A stretch of DNA of 64,000 bases from Aradus depressus. Its lineage: Eukaryota > Arthropoda > Insecta > Hemiptera > Aradidae. Of this stretch, positions 53,430-64,000 are shown piece by piece. Below the pieces are notes generated by a model. The model did no database searches and was not told where the DNA came from. It saw nothing but the letters and a program-made list of their open reading frames with translations. Location of the stretch: NCBI GenBank assembly GCA_963662175.1, contig OY759227.1, forward strand, positions 6,294,501 to 6,358,500. Reading direction: 5' to 3'. Position numbers and translations under genes: made by a program. The stretch's first letter is position 1, and each line of letters begins with the position of its first letter.

Positions 53430-54548
53430 TTATAGGAAAGCAAAAGCTAAACGAATTGGAAACTGTAACCTTCTGAAGGGTATGGTAGAATCTGACGGTA
53501 TCATTGGAATACGTGGCAACAGGACCACTTTCCCTTTAAACTTTCCAGTTAAAATGGTTGCTTCAAGAATATTTCCGGTGATCTTTTTGATGACCAAACG
53601 CGTATCGTTGCATAATTGAGGTGGATTCAAATTACGTAGGAGAATAATAGGTGAACCAATCTTTAATCGAAGATTATGTGGTGGCATTCCAGGTATATCT
53701 AGTGAATTTAAAAATTCAATTGGAAAATTTACACTATAATTTTCATTAACAACAGTATCGATTGATTTAAAAGACATCGGATCGCCTGGTAACAACTGTT
53801 GTATCTGGAAGTTAATTTCGTCAACATCATCATTTTTGGCTGCCAAAATAGCCCGATGACTGAGCCAGTTATGATTTAAGTAATTACTCTGTATATCCGG
53901 AAAAATACTCTGAATCAATTCATTTTTTCCCTGAAGAACAGTGCAGAAATTGTCTGGCAGTTTAATGCATTGCGTATTTGGTTGCAGTTCTATTTTACCG
54001 TTCCCAATATCTAGTAATTGTTCGGAAAATATTTGTGCTGATGGATCATTTTGCAATCGTACGCGCATGTTTATGGTCAATCGAAGTGTTTCAACACTTC
54101 GCCATAAGAATGATTGTTTCAAACATGCATTAATCTCATCCGCGAAAGTAGAGCGAGGTATAACTGGTAAGGTCTGGCGGAAATCACCAGACAAAAGTAA
54201 GAGAGCACCACCGAAAAGTTTATCATTGCCGTTTAAATCTTGCATAGTTCTATGCAATGCTTCGAGTGAATATTTGTGAGCCATTGTGCACTCATCCCAA
54301 ATTATAATTGAACTCTTCCGTAACACTGCAGCTATTTCACTATTATTTTTTATATTACATATTGCATTTGGTTTATTATGAATGTCCAATGGCAGCTTGA
54401 ATGTTGAATGTGCCGTTCGCCCACCATCTAGCAAAGTAGCCGCAATGCCTGACGATGCAACTGCCAATGCAATTTTCTGTTGTGACCGTATTTTGGCAAG
54501 AATCAACGATATTAAAAATGTCTTACCGGTTCCACCTGGTGCGTCCAA
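53430..54548 (-). pseudogene. Helitron helicase C-terminal part, copy 2
   Basis: The 372-residue frame covers Walker A (DAPGGTGKTF), Walker B (IIWDEC), LLSGDFRQTLPV and the C-terminal [16 protein letters not shown] region in one frame. Copy 1 has an extra base here. The frame break in the poly-A run at about 54550 is shared with copy 1. The product would be the motor half of RepHel. Confidence 0.9.
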
Positions 54549-55342
54549 GAAAAAAAAACGCCTTGTTCAGCAGCAACAGTCAGCATAATCTGATCATAAA
54601 TAATTTTTGGTTCTGCTGTCAGTAATGGCTCGCTGTTCGCGATAATTGTTGCTAAATTACCATGGTCATATTGTTTTTCTCGTTGTAAATCGGTGTTGAC
54701 TAAGTCGGTGGCTGGGCGATCAGGTGATGGCATACCATAATGATTAAGTGGTAAATTTGAAATTAAAACACATAAATCCTCGATCAACACTAACGCTTCA
54801 TTATACATCTCTGGCGTATAATCTATGTTTTGGCATTGATCTGTTTGTCTAATTCGGTGCAATATGTCTTCTGTCATACAATTTTTATATTTTTCCCACA
54901 AAGTTTGTGCTTGCGATGGATAACATGTCCTCAAAATAATTGCAAACAGCTGACGAATATTATTGGGCGTTGATGTCAATGCGGCATCAGCAAGCGTTAA
55001 GTCCCAATGGTTATCGTCTTCTAGCAATTGCAGTTCACGACATGCATCTTGGTATGTATTGAATACTCGACCATTAACTGTTCGAGGAAATTCAAAAGAC
55101 GTTGGTCCGGAAACATTCACCAATAACAAACATAAATGAAAGCACTCACGTTGCTTTGGATGTACCGTGTAAAGTCGCCCCAATGTCTTAGCTTTGAATA
55201 TGCCTGTGATGGAAGGATGTGGTTTTCCTTGTTTTCGTGGTTCCCATTTTTTACCGGATTTGTTCCATGTGAAATAACGTGGAACATCAGTATATATCAA
55301 TGTTTTTGCGAATTGGTCAAAAATATCAGATTTTTGACACAA
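54512..55342 (-). pseudogene. Helitron Rep-helicase linker, copy 2
   Basis: The 276-residue frame (YFTWNKSGKKWEPRKQG, FHLCLLLVNV.GPTSFEFPRT, LNHYGMPSPDRP) is the region between Rep and helicase. It runs into the P-loop segment in the wrong frame because of the A-run. It differs from copy 1 at about a dozen residues, clustered at 55080-55140, suggesting local gene conversion or faster change there. Confidence 0.88.
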
Positions 55343-55430
55343 TGTAAAAAATTCAGTTAGTGTCGTTTTTGGAGCCTCAAGCGCTCTTTGGAGAACATTT
55401 TCTTCAGTGAAGTATACACGTTGACCGTTT

Positions 55431-56601
55431 TCAAGATGTATTGCTAGATGCTCTTTCGTGTATGGGAAAGCTAAGAATATGCCAAATAGCTTCGTTGCTG
55501 CTAATGTACCTACCCATTTGGTATCGTGCTATTTCGTCATTTTCATTTACATTCTGTACTTCAAATATAGCCAAATCACTGCCTTTATTTACATATTTAC
55601 AAATGTACTTAATTGATTTTACAGAACTGCAAAGCTCAACATTGATATGAGCCTCATAAGTTTTTGAAAGTAATGGTGAGTATGGTACCACCCACTGATT
55701 ATCAAGTTCAACTTGATTTGTAAAATTCGGCAGCCGCATTGTGAATAAATGGCCACCATTCTCAGTATTTCTGCGGCGATACATTGGATAACCGTCAATA
55801 TCCGTGATAGTGTCATTCGTATGCGGCTTTGGGAAATTTTTCTTACATTTTCCATTTTCCATGCATGGTGACGTCATGTTGAAAGCACCGCACGACCCGT
55901 GGATCATGTGTTTGGTAACAATATCAAATAATTCTTGATCAATTGATGGGTCTGGAATTTCGGCTGAAATTATTTGATCAATTTCTTCTGGATGGATTTC
56001 ATCTTGAAGCCAAATTAAAATGTGGGCATGAGGCAAACCTCGCTTTTGCCACTCAATTGAATACAGCCAACAACGTGTGATACCAAAAACTGAATATTTA
56101 ACAATAAAATCAATTAAGGATTTCAATTTTTGTTTAAACACACGTGCAGTTATATCATGACGATGAAATGCTTGTTGTCCTGGTGATAGTAAAGTTTGTA
56201 TCTCTTTCCAATTTGGATTACATGTGAATGTAATAAACAAATCCGGTCGGCCTTAATGACGTACGTAAGTCATCGCCTCTTGTATGTATTCCTGCATGTT
56301 CCGTGAACTGCCGATGTAGCTTGAAGGTAAAATGAAAGCATTACCGATGTCATTGGGGTTTAAATTTCCGTCTATGTTTCCAACAACAGCATCTCGTAAG
56401 TGAATGTATTCTTCCGATCGTAATTTAGCCTGGTTATATCGAATAAATCGCAAGCGTTCGCTTTCAACCTTAGCATACATATCAACAATGTATTGATGGA
56501 ATAGCTGACGATATCGAAGGATATAGTTGTCCTGATTTAGTCTAACCATCAATCGGTGTGGGTAGTAGTTCATAGAACTAACTTTTTTATTTCCATTAGC
56601 A
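55431..56601 (-). pseudogene. Helitron Rep domain, copy 2, with one stop
   Basis: Exon 2 begins at 56601 and reads NGNKKVSSMNYYPHRL. Frames 56253-56573 and 55431-56240 are in the same phase, split by a single C-to-A type change on the coding strand that turns a Tyr codon (TAC) into TAA at 56253. HUH (PHAH) and YICKY motifs are intact. The frame ends at the same shift as copy 1 (about 55460). Confidence 0.88.
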
Positions 56602-56602
56602 C

Positions 56603-56687
56603 CTAAAAAAAATAAAAAATAAAAAAAAATAAGAAATTAAAATTCGTTCATACAGTTAGAAAATAATTAGTTAATAGTCAAATTTAC
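56603..56687 (-). other. Probable 85-bp intron in Helitron gene
   Basis: On the minus strand the coding exon ends ...CCAAATACCG and is followed by GTAAATTTGAC. A T-rich tract and TTTTTAG precede GTGCTAATGG at 56602. Joining across GT...AG keeps the frame; without splicing the exon stops after KFDY. Splicing is inferred. Confidence 0.65.
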
Positions 56688-57560
56688 CGGTATTTGGATC
56701 ACACTGTTTGATGTTAAGGTGATATTCATCCTGTCCTTGCCAAAATATTAATGGATATTGTAGTGCGTCATATGAACGGTGTAGATCCGAAATCGTACTG
56801 ACAGTGTTGTCTCGCCGTGTAATTTTTATAGCTCTGTTGTCAACTGGATCAACAACCATAATAACAGCAACCTCGTCAACAGTTGGAGCGTTGAATCTGC
56901 CAGCATGTTCACCTAATGGTACTTTGTCGGCTTTTATGACGATTTGATAGTTGTCATTTTGCAATCGTGGCGAAACTCTTTTAAACAATCGAATTAGTTG
57001 ATTCTGATCTTCTAAAAAATTTTCCAGCAACATCACAATTGCTCTTTCCTCTGCTTGTTCAATGAAATTATACAGACACCGAGTTGTTACGCGCTCTTCA
57101 CAATTGCACATAAAATACATTTGAAGAAATTTCGGATCATCATCAGGCATTGGCATCAATGATCCGACTTTATGGTACACCTGGCCTTGTATTTTGAATG
57201 TAGTTTCAAAATTACGTCCATCGGATGCGAAATCGCAAATTTTAGTTGCCCCAAATGACGTCATTTTGAAGCAAGAATTAAATTTGCGTATCTTACGCAA
57301 AAATAATTTTGAATCATCTGAATCGCCAGCAAGAAGGGATAATAAAGGTTCCGGCGGAGTGGGTAGAGGTGACAGCACAACTTTTCCCGATGCCGGGTGT
57401 TTCATTCCGAAATTTCAATGCCTGACAATAATGACATACTTTATCCATTGCACCGATAGCAATTTTTGAATGCGCAGAGTAGTTAATATCTGGTGCATAT
57501 TCGAAAGCAAGACGAACAAATGATGCACGTGTTAATGAGCGGCATTTCTTATTGTGATTT
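56688..57560 (-). pseudogene. Helitron N-terminal exon, copy 2
   Basis: From about 57405 down, the frame has GKVVLSPLPTPPEPLLSLL, KIRKFNSCFKMTSFG, FKIQGQVYHKVGSLMP, LQMYFMCNCEE, RRDNTVSTISDLHRSYDALQYPLIFW and HLNIKQCDPNTG, the conserved N-terminal region of arthropod Helitron helicases. Upstream, other frames (57420-57560) carry RLAFEYAP-type and HYCQALKF zinc-finger-like residues, so one indel lies at about 57410. It is absent from copy 1. Confidence 0.8.
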
Positions 57561-57767
57561 GTTCTGCCGACTGATGAGCTCTTTCAACGCGTTTGCGTTG
57601 TGCCTCTCTGCTCCTCGCGTTGTTGAGGTTAGATTTTTTCGGTGACAATCGACTGAAAATAATAATTTAAAGGTTGAAACATTGAAAAAAAAAAAAATTG
57701 AAAAACATGCTATTGCGCATTGAAATAACAATATATATAATAATATAACTATGTGATAATACTTACA

Positions 57768-57945
57768 TGTATATAGTTTAATTAGAGTTTTGAACAACGA
57801 AGCACTAATAATTAAAAAGCAGGAATAATTTCACTGTATTATATTCACTATAAAATGAATTTAATTTATACTTCTACAGTGAAATTATTCCTGCTTTTTA
57901 ATTATTAGTGCTTCGTTGTTCAAAACTCTAATTAAACTATATACA
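57768..57945. repeat. 71-bp perfect inverted repeat in Helitron 5' region
   Basis: Bases 57768-57838 are the exact reverse complement of 57875-57945, with a 36-bp spacer. Copy 1 retains only the right arm; its deletion junction (8304/8305) falls in the spacer. The palindrome may have promoted that deletion. Confidence 0.9.
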
Positions 57946-58110
57946 CGCAATTTATATACTTCAGTCTAAGTAACACGTGGCCGGCTATGCTAACACCAAA
58001 AATTGAAAAAGTAAAATTCACTGTATTTCGTTTACTACAAAATAAATTTAACCTATACTTTAGCCTCAGGAACATGTGGTGGTTATACTATTAAATTGTA
58101 GCTTATATGA

Positions 58111-58249
58111 AACGTTTGACATAGCGCCATCTATTGAATACTTACTCAATCCAGTTGGACGTTTGACAAAGCGCCATCTATTGAATACTTACTCAATCCA
58201 GTTGGACGTTTGACATAGCGCCATCTATTGAATACTTACTCAATCCAGT
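58111..58249. repeat. Tandem repeat, about three 47-bp units (copy 2)
   Basis: This is the counterpart of 8558-8699: GTTTGACATAGCGCCATCTA units, the first truncated by about 9 bp relative to copy 1. Confidence 0.85.
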
Positions 58250-58475
58250 CAACAGATGTCGCCATCTGTTTCGTTTGGAGCTAACAGATAATTGTGACTG
58301 TCAAATAATAGACAAATAATTTGCAATAAAATAATATTGCGATCATAAATTGAGATGTAAGCTATCCTATCTTTCAAGTTGGATCAAACTGCACACGGTG
58401 TACAAATTTGATTAAAATCGGTTAAGTAGTTTAGGAGTCCATCGCGGACAAACAACGTGACACGTAATTTTATAT

Positions 58476-58929
58476 AATACCAGTTGATGTTGAAAATAAC
58501 AAGGGAAAATCCAGTACTCTCCAAACATTAGTGCAATCTACGTTCGATTCGTGGGAAGAAGTCGATGGTAAGTGCGACAAATGCGGTCAAAGTCCAATTA
58601 GTAGAAAATTATCCGTTGAGGCAACAAAAGAAATTTTAATTGTGCAATTAATACTTTTCAAGAACGACAATGGTGTATTATCTAAAATCCAAGGTTTCCG
58701 TATAGGAAGTGTTCCAACTACGAAAATTAACATCAATGATAAAAAGTATAAAGTAATTAGTACTATATTTCATCATGGAGAAGAAATGGCCCATGGACAT
58801 TACACGAGCATGTTGAGAGAAGGTAACACTTCTAATTGGATTCGTGCTGATGACAATTTAATAAGGAAACAGAAATGGCCCAAAAATGCAAATGATGCGT
58901 ACATTTTTATATTAGAACAATGTAAATAA
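58476..58929 (+). pseudogene. USP C-terminal fragment (left-arm copy)
   Basis: The frame is open from the Helitron junction at 58476 to the stop at 58929 and is the duplicate of the C-terminus of 61459-63990. It holds the zinc-type CDKCG, the catalytic-His motif GHYTS and the WIRADD segment. The catalytic Cys half is absent, so it could not be an active protease. The first in-frame ATG is not at the start, and the frame begins abruptly at the junction. Confidence 0.9.
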
Positions 58930-59739
58930 CAAGCATACTTCAATAAAACAAACTATGCACCATGAATAAGCATATTTTTATATTAGAACAATGTAAATAA
59001 CAAGCATACTTCAATAAAACAAACTATGCACCATGAATAAGCATAATCATTTCGAAAAATAATCAATTGTTTATGGTTAAAATGCAAAGAAAGTAAGACC
59101 TGCTGTGAGAAATAGAAAAAAAATCTTTCTCTAAGTTAATAGTAAACATAAGTTCGACTTATAAATAGTTTTGATATAAAAAATTCAGTAAAACTGAAAA
59201 GCACGGCCAAGTACGAAAAAAATACCTACCGAAGTAATTAATAAACATAAGATTGATTCATTAAATGTTGTGATATATAAAAGTAAAACTGAAAAGCACG
59301 GCCAAGTACGAAAAAAATACCTACCGAAGTAATTAATAAACATAAGATTGATTCATTAAATGTTGTGATATATAAATAAAAAATTCAGTAAAACTGAAAA
59401 GCACGGCCAAGTACGAAAAAAATATCTACCGAAGTAATTAATAAACATAAGTTTGATTCATTAAATGTTGTGATATATAAAAAAATTCTGGTCAAGTACG
59501 ATCTTCCATGTATATATACTTCAAAAATTTATTCCTTTTATTTTATTATTGTACGTTGTTTGTTTGTACGTAGAATATATTGTAATTAAACTCTTTAACT
59601 GACCGTTTAATTAAAAGAAGTTCAGGTTGTTGAACCTGTTCCACCTTTATATCGATTATTTAAACATACGAATACGCAAAATGTGCGCGCATATTTCTGA
59701 GCGAGCGGAGCTCATTTCAGGTACTTGGCGACCTGCCGC
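58476..59739 (+). repeat. Left arm of 1264-bp palindrome
   Basis: It is the reverse complement of 60649-61912 over its whole length, with no net indel and only about two substitutions noticed (near 59418 and 59528). It contains the last 151 codons of the USP gene, its 3' flank, a 73-bp unit present twice (about 58898-59043) and a 100-bp unit present three times (59185-59480). Confidence 0.92.
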
Positions 59740-60648
59740 TGAAGAAACCTTTTCAATATTGGCATTTGTTACAACGAAATTCAATCTAAATGAATAGAAA
59801 CATTTTGTTGTTGGATATAGATGAATACTGAATGCAATAACATGAATATAAAATTAAAAAAGTTTTGAAACATGTAACATTGTTTGTTATATTCATCCAT
59901 CTATTTTCATTTTTGATTATTCTTTTATCATTCAGGAAATTTATGCGACACAATTTAAATGACTTACTGATCCGCTGTCAATGACTGACTAAGGGTCAAG
60001 GCATAGAAATTGTAATACTTGTAGATGTCTATTTTAAATCTTTCTAACAGAATTCAAAAAACTTACATTGTATTGCAAGTCTTAAAAAATACGTACAAAA
60101 CTGACAGAAAATTCGATACAAAACTGAAAAAGAAAAGACATAAAAGACAAAACTCATAGGTTTCTTTTCTAAGCTGAAAAACTAATATACAATGAGGAAA
60201 CCTACAGATCCAATCCTTATTTTTTATGCATTTTGTTGTTTTTTTATGTTTTCGTTATCTTTTCAAAATTTTCTTCGGTTTTGAGCATTTTGTTATTTAA
60301 TTGTTGTTATTGATTTAAAGCACTGAATTGTTTTTAACAAATTATTTCTTTTAAATCGCAAATTTGAATCGTTCATATATCATTCGATTTAGATCACTGC
60401 AGCCATATTTTTTCCTATAAAAATAAATTAATTATATCTTTTGCTATGAAAAAATATTAATATAAACAAAATATCGAATATTTATGGTAAAACGGTTCCT
60501 GTCTGTATTACCCGACTGCCTATAATAATTGTTTCTCCCCTGAGCATTTAGTTTGTTTCTAGAAAAATTCCATGATTACATGTGTTTTCAAATTTGCATT
60601 GATTGATACCATATTCCAGGTAGATAGCATTGTGTAAACTTAATCTTC
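59740..60648. other. Palindrome spacer, no gene recognised
   Basis: The 909-bp spacer is A/T-rich and unique within the window. No coding frame or RNA motif is apparent. The inner ends of the arms (59690-59739 and mirror) are GC-richer, with GAGCGAGCGGAGCTC. Confidence 0.6.
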
Positions 60649-61912
60649 GCGGCAGGTCGCCAAGTACCTGAAATGAGCTCCGCTCGCTCAGAAATATGCG
60701 CGCACATTTTGCGTATTCGTATGTTTAAATAATCGATATAAAGGTGGAACAGGTTCAACAACCTGAACTTCTTTTAATTAAACGGTCAGTTAAAGAGTTT
60801 AATTACAATATATTCTACGTACAAACAAACAACGTACAATAATAAAATAAAAGGAATACATTTTTGAAGTATATATACATGGAAGATCGTACTTGACCAG
60901 AATTTTTTTATATATCACAACATTTAATGAATCAAACTTATGTTTATTAATTACTTCGGTAGATATTTTTTTCGTACTTGGCTGTGCTTTTCAGTTTTAC
61001 TGAATTTTTTATTTATATATCACAACATTTAATGAATCAATCTTATGTTTATTAATTACTTCGGTAGGTATTTTTTTCGTACTTGGCCGTGCTTTTCAGT
61101 TTTACTTTTATATATCACAACATTTAATGAATCAATCTTATGTTTATTAATTACTTCGGTAGGTATTTTTTTCGTACTTGGCCGTGCTTTTCAGTTTTAC
61201 TGAATTTTTTATATCAAAACTATTTATAAGTCGAACTTATGTTTACTATTAACTTAGAGAAAGATTTTTTTTCTATTTCTCACAGCAGGTCTTACTTTCT
61301 TTGCATTTTAACCATAAACAATTGATTATTTTTCGAAATGATTATGCTTATTCATGGTGCATAGTTTGTTTTATTGAAGTATGCTTGTTATTTACATTGT
61401 TCTAATATAAAAATATGCTTATTCATGGTGCATAGTTTGTTTTATTGAAGTATGCTTGTTATTTACATTGTTCTAATATAAAAATGTACGCATCATTTGC
61501 ATTTTTGGGCCATTTCTGTTTCCTTATTAAATTGTCATCAGCACGAATCCAATTAGAAGTGTTACCTTCTCTCAACATGCTCGTGTAATGTCCATGGGCC
61601 ATTTCTTCTCCATGATGAAATATAGTACTAATTACTTTATACTTTTTATCATTGATGTTAATTTTCGTAGTTGGAACACTTCCTATACGGAAACCTTGGA
61701 TTTTAGATAATACACCATTGTCGTTCTTGAAAAGTATTAATTGCACAATTAAAATTTCTTTTGTTGCCTCAACGGATAATTTTCTACTAATTGGACTTTG
61801 ACCGCATTTGTCGCACTTACCATCGACTTCTTCCCACGAATCGAACGTAGATTGCACTAATGTTTGGAGAGTACTGGATTTTCCCTTGTTATTTTCAACA
61901 TCAACTGGTATT
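60649..61912 (-). repeat. Right arm of 1264-bp palindrome
   Basis: This arm continues without a break into the helicase-USP gene at 61913, whereas the left arm stops at Helitron copy 2. It contains the 3' flank of that gene, the triple 100-bp repeat (about 60905-61205) and the double 73-bp repeat. Confidence 0.92.
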
Positions 61913-62994
61913 CTTATGATATTGTCTAAGTCAGATGAATTGTTTGTATAACTACATTGTTTATTATGACAACGTGTAACAATTTTGAATTTAGCTTCAG
62001 TAAAGCTTTTGATCACATCATACTTTTCGATGAGAAACATTAAAAATTCGCTTGCGTCTTGCTGTACATTTTCATCTGCAAATATTTCGTTCACATCGTT
62101 TCTCACTTCCAAAACATTAGTTCTTGTTTTGCGACCAGTGTATGACATGATGAAATTTCTGATAACTTCACAGTTTGTACTCCTTAATAAACGTTGTCTT
62201 ATTTTAGTACAGTGAAGTAAACATTGCAATGTAGCATTTGCATAGCAATAAATACTGGGGTTTGGTAAACCATGGATCTCCCACGAGTCTGCAAGTGTTT
62301 GTTCATTTTGTATAATACTTTGAGTATCTGTGATTTTTGTTGATAAAGCCCATTTACGTTGAACTATTTTCTTGCTGTAATTATTTTGTAATTTTAATTC
62401 CGACAAGAACGATGTGTATAGTTTTCTCAAACGATTATATTCTAATATACATCTTTTATCAGCAGAGATAGAACTCGGACTGTAATTGATTAAATGTAGC
62501 CCATCTAACGAACTCACACGAGAAAGTGCAACATAAGATTGTCCAAAACTGAATATATCACTACCAATATCAGTTATAATACATTTTAAAGTCAAACCCT
62601 GACTCTTGTGTATGGTTATTCCATAACTTAAAGAAATAGGAAATTGTTTCCGAGTCACAATAAATTTATTCAAAACTTGAAATTGAAATTCGCCTCTTTT
62701 GATACCAAAGGTTCTTCCATCTGTTGTTGTAATGTTCACCGACTCGACTGATTTTCCATCTGCAGCAAGTGTTACGGAGAAAACAGTTCCCACTGTACCA
62801 TTTACAAGACCTAACGTCACATCTATATTTCTTCTGACCATTATTTTTGCACCAATTTTGATCGTGATTAAACGTTCAATTCCATCTGTTTCAGAAACAT
62901 TTTCATCTCCTTCTTCGAGAAATGTATTAATTTTTTTCTTAACATACGAAGGACATTCAAAATCGTCTTGAGCCATAAGAATGATTTCTTCTGA
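61459..62994 (-). pseudogene. PIF1 helicase C-terminus fused to ubiquitin-specific protease
   Basis: After a stop at 62995 the same frame continues; its first Met is at 62976. Counting from that Met, residues 1-165 are the helicase end: [24 protein letters not shown] (119-130) and [10 protein letters not shown] (145-154). From about residue 234 it is a peptidase C19 (USP) domain: Asn239 and Cys244 in [26 protein letters not shown] (305-312), zinc ligands C336, C341, C388 and C391, His463 (HGHYTS) and Asp480/481 (WIRADD). All catalytic positions are kept. A USP removes ubiquitin from proteins. Its last part lies in the palindrome arm. The fusion suggests a mobile or viral replication protein rather than a host gene. 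Confidence 0.85.
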
Positions 62995-64000
62995 TTACAA
63001 TCTCGCTAACATAGCTTCGTTCAAGACAGTGCACATGTAACGTGTCGGCAATAAACACACAGGGTCAGATTGTAATGAATTCATATAGTTACATAATTCA
63101 TCCAACCTTTCATTTGACGAATTACTTCTGAACTTGATCAATCGTGTTTCAAGAATCTTGCTGTCTGATTCTGTAAGAAAACCTAAACGAACTTTAGCTA
63201 ATATGTCTTTATAAGTTTCGTCATTTTGTTGGCGCATATTCTGAATAAGTTCATCATATTCGAAAATGTTCCACAATGGAGGAGCTCCAATTGTCCCCAT
63301 GTATTTTTTAATTTGTTTGCTAGTCAACTGAATGAACAGTGGATCACCTTTGACGGGAGGCAACTGCAAAAGATCTCCGAACAGGAGAATATGTTTTCCT
63401 CCAAACCAACCATCTTCAGTGTCAAACGTATCAAAAATTTCACATAATCTAAGATTTATGAACATCAATAGGTCATTTGAAATCATTGAAGCTTCATCGA
63501 ATACGAACAACTTAACATCTCTGAGTGTATATCTAAGCACCTTCAAAGTCATGTCTGAAAGTGGTTTGTACTTTTGATCATAAGTATCTTTCGATATTGG
63601 AATTCTAAACAATCTATGAATTGTAAGCCCATTGATATTAAATGCTGCTATTCCTGTGGGTGCAGATATAGCAGTGGTCTGTCCAAACTTGGACATTAAC
63701 GTCAATTGAATTGTTTCTATCAATCGACTTTTACCAGTTCCACCTTGACCAGTAACGAATAAACGTAGTATTGAATTATCAGACTGAGTGACTTGTACAA
63801 CTTTATCAAATACTCGACGTTGATCAGGATTTAACTGATCTATCATACTGTCAATGTTCACATTTGTATTTCTGATTCCGAAATCTTTTAATTCTTGCAT
63901 AGCTTCATCAACATTTTGAGGATTACATTCTAAATCTATATCACTATCAGAATCGTCAATTTTTTCATCATGTGCTAATTGTTGTTCCAACTTTTGTATA
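62995..64000 (-). pseudogene. PIF1-family helicase N-terminal part, open to window edge
   Basis: The frame is open through 64000, so its true start lies outside. Counting from 63990, Walker A is GQGGTGKS (81-88), Walker B VFDEAS (163-168), and FGDLLQLPPV (204-213) follows. An acidic stretch DSDSDIDLEC precedes the helicase. It ends at a TAA at 62995, but the next codons in the same frame continue the helicase fold, so one nonsense change splits an otherwise intact protein of at least 844 residues. PIF1-type helicases unwind DNA 5' to 3' and are used by Helitrons and viruses. Whether a Rep domain lies upstream cannot be seen. Confidence 0.88.

Larger units (their letters stand above)
52743..58475 (-). 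mobile_element. Helitron copy 2, lacking its TC end
   Basis: The CTAG end at 52743-52746 and the hairpin match copy 1. Copy 2 is fuller: it keeps the N-terminal exon, an intron and 5' sequence missing from copy 1. At the other end it matches copy 1 up to CACGTAATTT (58461-58470) and then runs into TATAT|AATACC, coding DNA of a USP gene, without the terminal TC motif. About 15 bp of the 5' terminus is therefore missing. The 3' flank is TA-rich (52725-52742). Confidence 0.88.

Noticed and set aside
58905..59043. Second copy of the USP C-terminus
   Set aside because: Only about 73 bp containing the stop and 3' flank are duplicated; this is a local tandem repeat, not another gene.
59185..59480. 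Possible tRNA or small RNA array in the triple 100-bp repeat
   Set aside because: The units lack tRNA arms or a consistent stem; they are simple tandem repeats in the gene's 3' flank.

Overview
The window is repeat-rich, intron-poor DNA from an animal genome, most likely an arthropod. The mix of mobile elements points there: BEL/Pao, several Ty3/Gypsy elements, Jockey-, RTE- and R1-like LINEs, Penelope-like elements with hammerhead-type termini, hAT, piggyBac and Helitrons. I see no tRNA, rRNA, CRISPR array, bacterial operon or confident host gene. Almost every coding region is broken by frameshifts, stops or nested insertions.

Layout. 1-2620: an LTR fragment and a decayed Gypsy element (minus strand). 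2669-28070: an endogenous adintovirus/Polinton (Maverick)-type DNA virus, cut apart by later insertions. Its recognisable genes are a conserved DUF8207-like protein, a packaging ATPase, a phospholipase A2/pX-like core protein, an adenain-type protease, a penton-like and a hexon-like capsid protein, a conserved protein with a BIR-like zinc module, and protein-primed family B DNA polymerase. Insertions in it are Helitron copy 1 (4477-8937), a BEL/Pao element (10776-17791, TSD ATAAC) and a Penelope-like element (19750-25280, 13-bp TSD), which itself holds an LTR element, a hAT fragment and a second Penelope-like element. No integrase or terminal repeat of the virus was found.

28.3-44.2 kb: a Jockey-like LINE, a 2.8-kb imperfect fold-back, a Penelope fragment split by a solo LTR, an RTE-like LINE, a short LINE tail between 52-bp direct repeats, a non-autonomous hAT element (TSD CCAATAAC), a Gypsy remnant invaded by a 285-bp mini-element with two opposed hammerhead motifs, and a non-autonomous Helitron. 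44.2-52.7 kb: a Gypsy element, an R1-like LINE with poly(A) tail, and piggyBac and CXC-domain fragments.

52.7-64 kb: Helitron copy 2 (fuller than copy 1, with an intron) abuts a 1264-bp near-perfect inverted repeat (58476-59739 and 60649-61912, 909-bp spacer). The right arm runs into a gene that fuses a PIF1-family helicase to a ubiquitin-specific protease; it reaches the window edge and has one in-frame stop. This fusion and its palindromic tail are the best candidate for an undescribed mobile or viral element.
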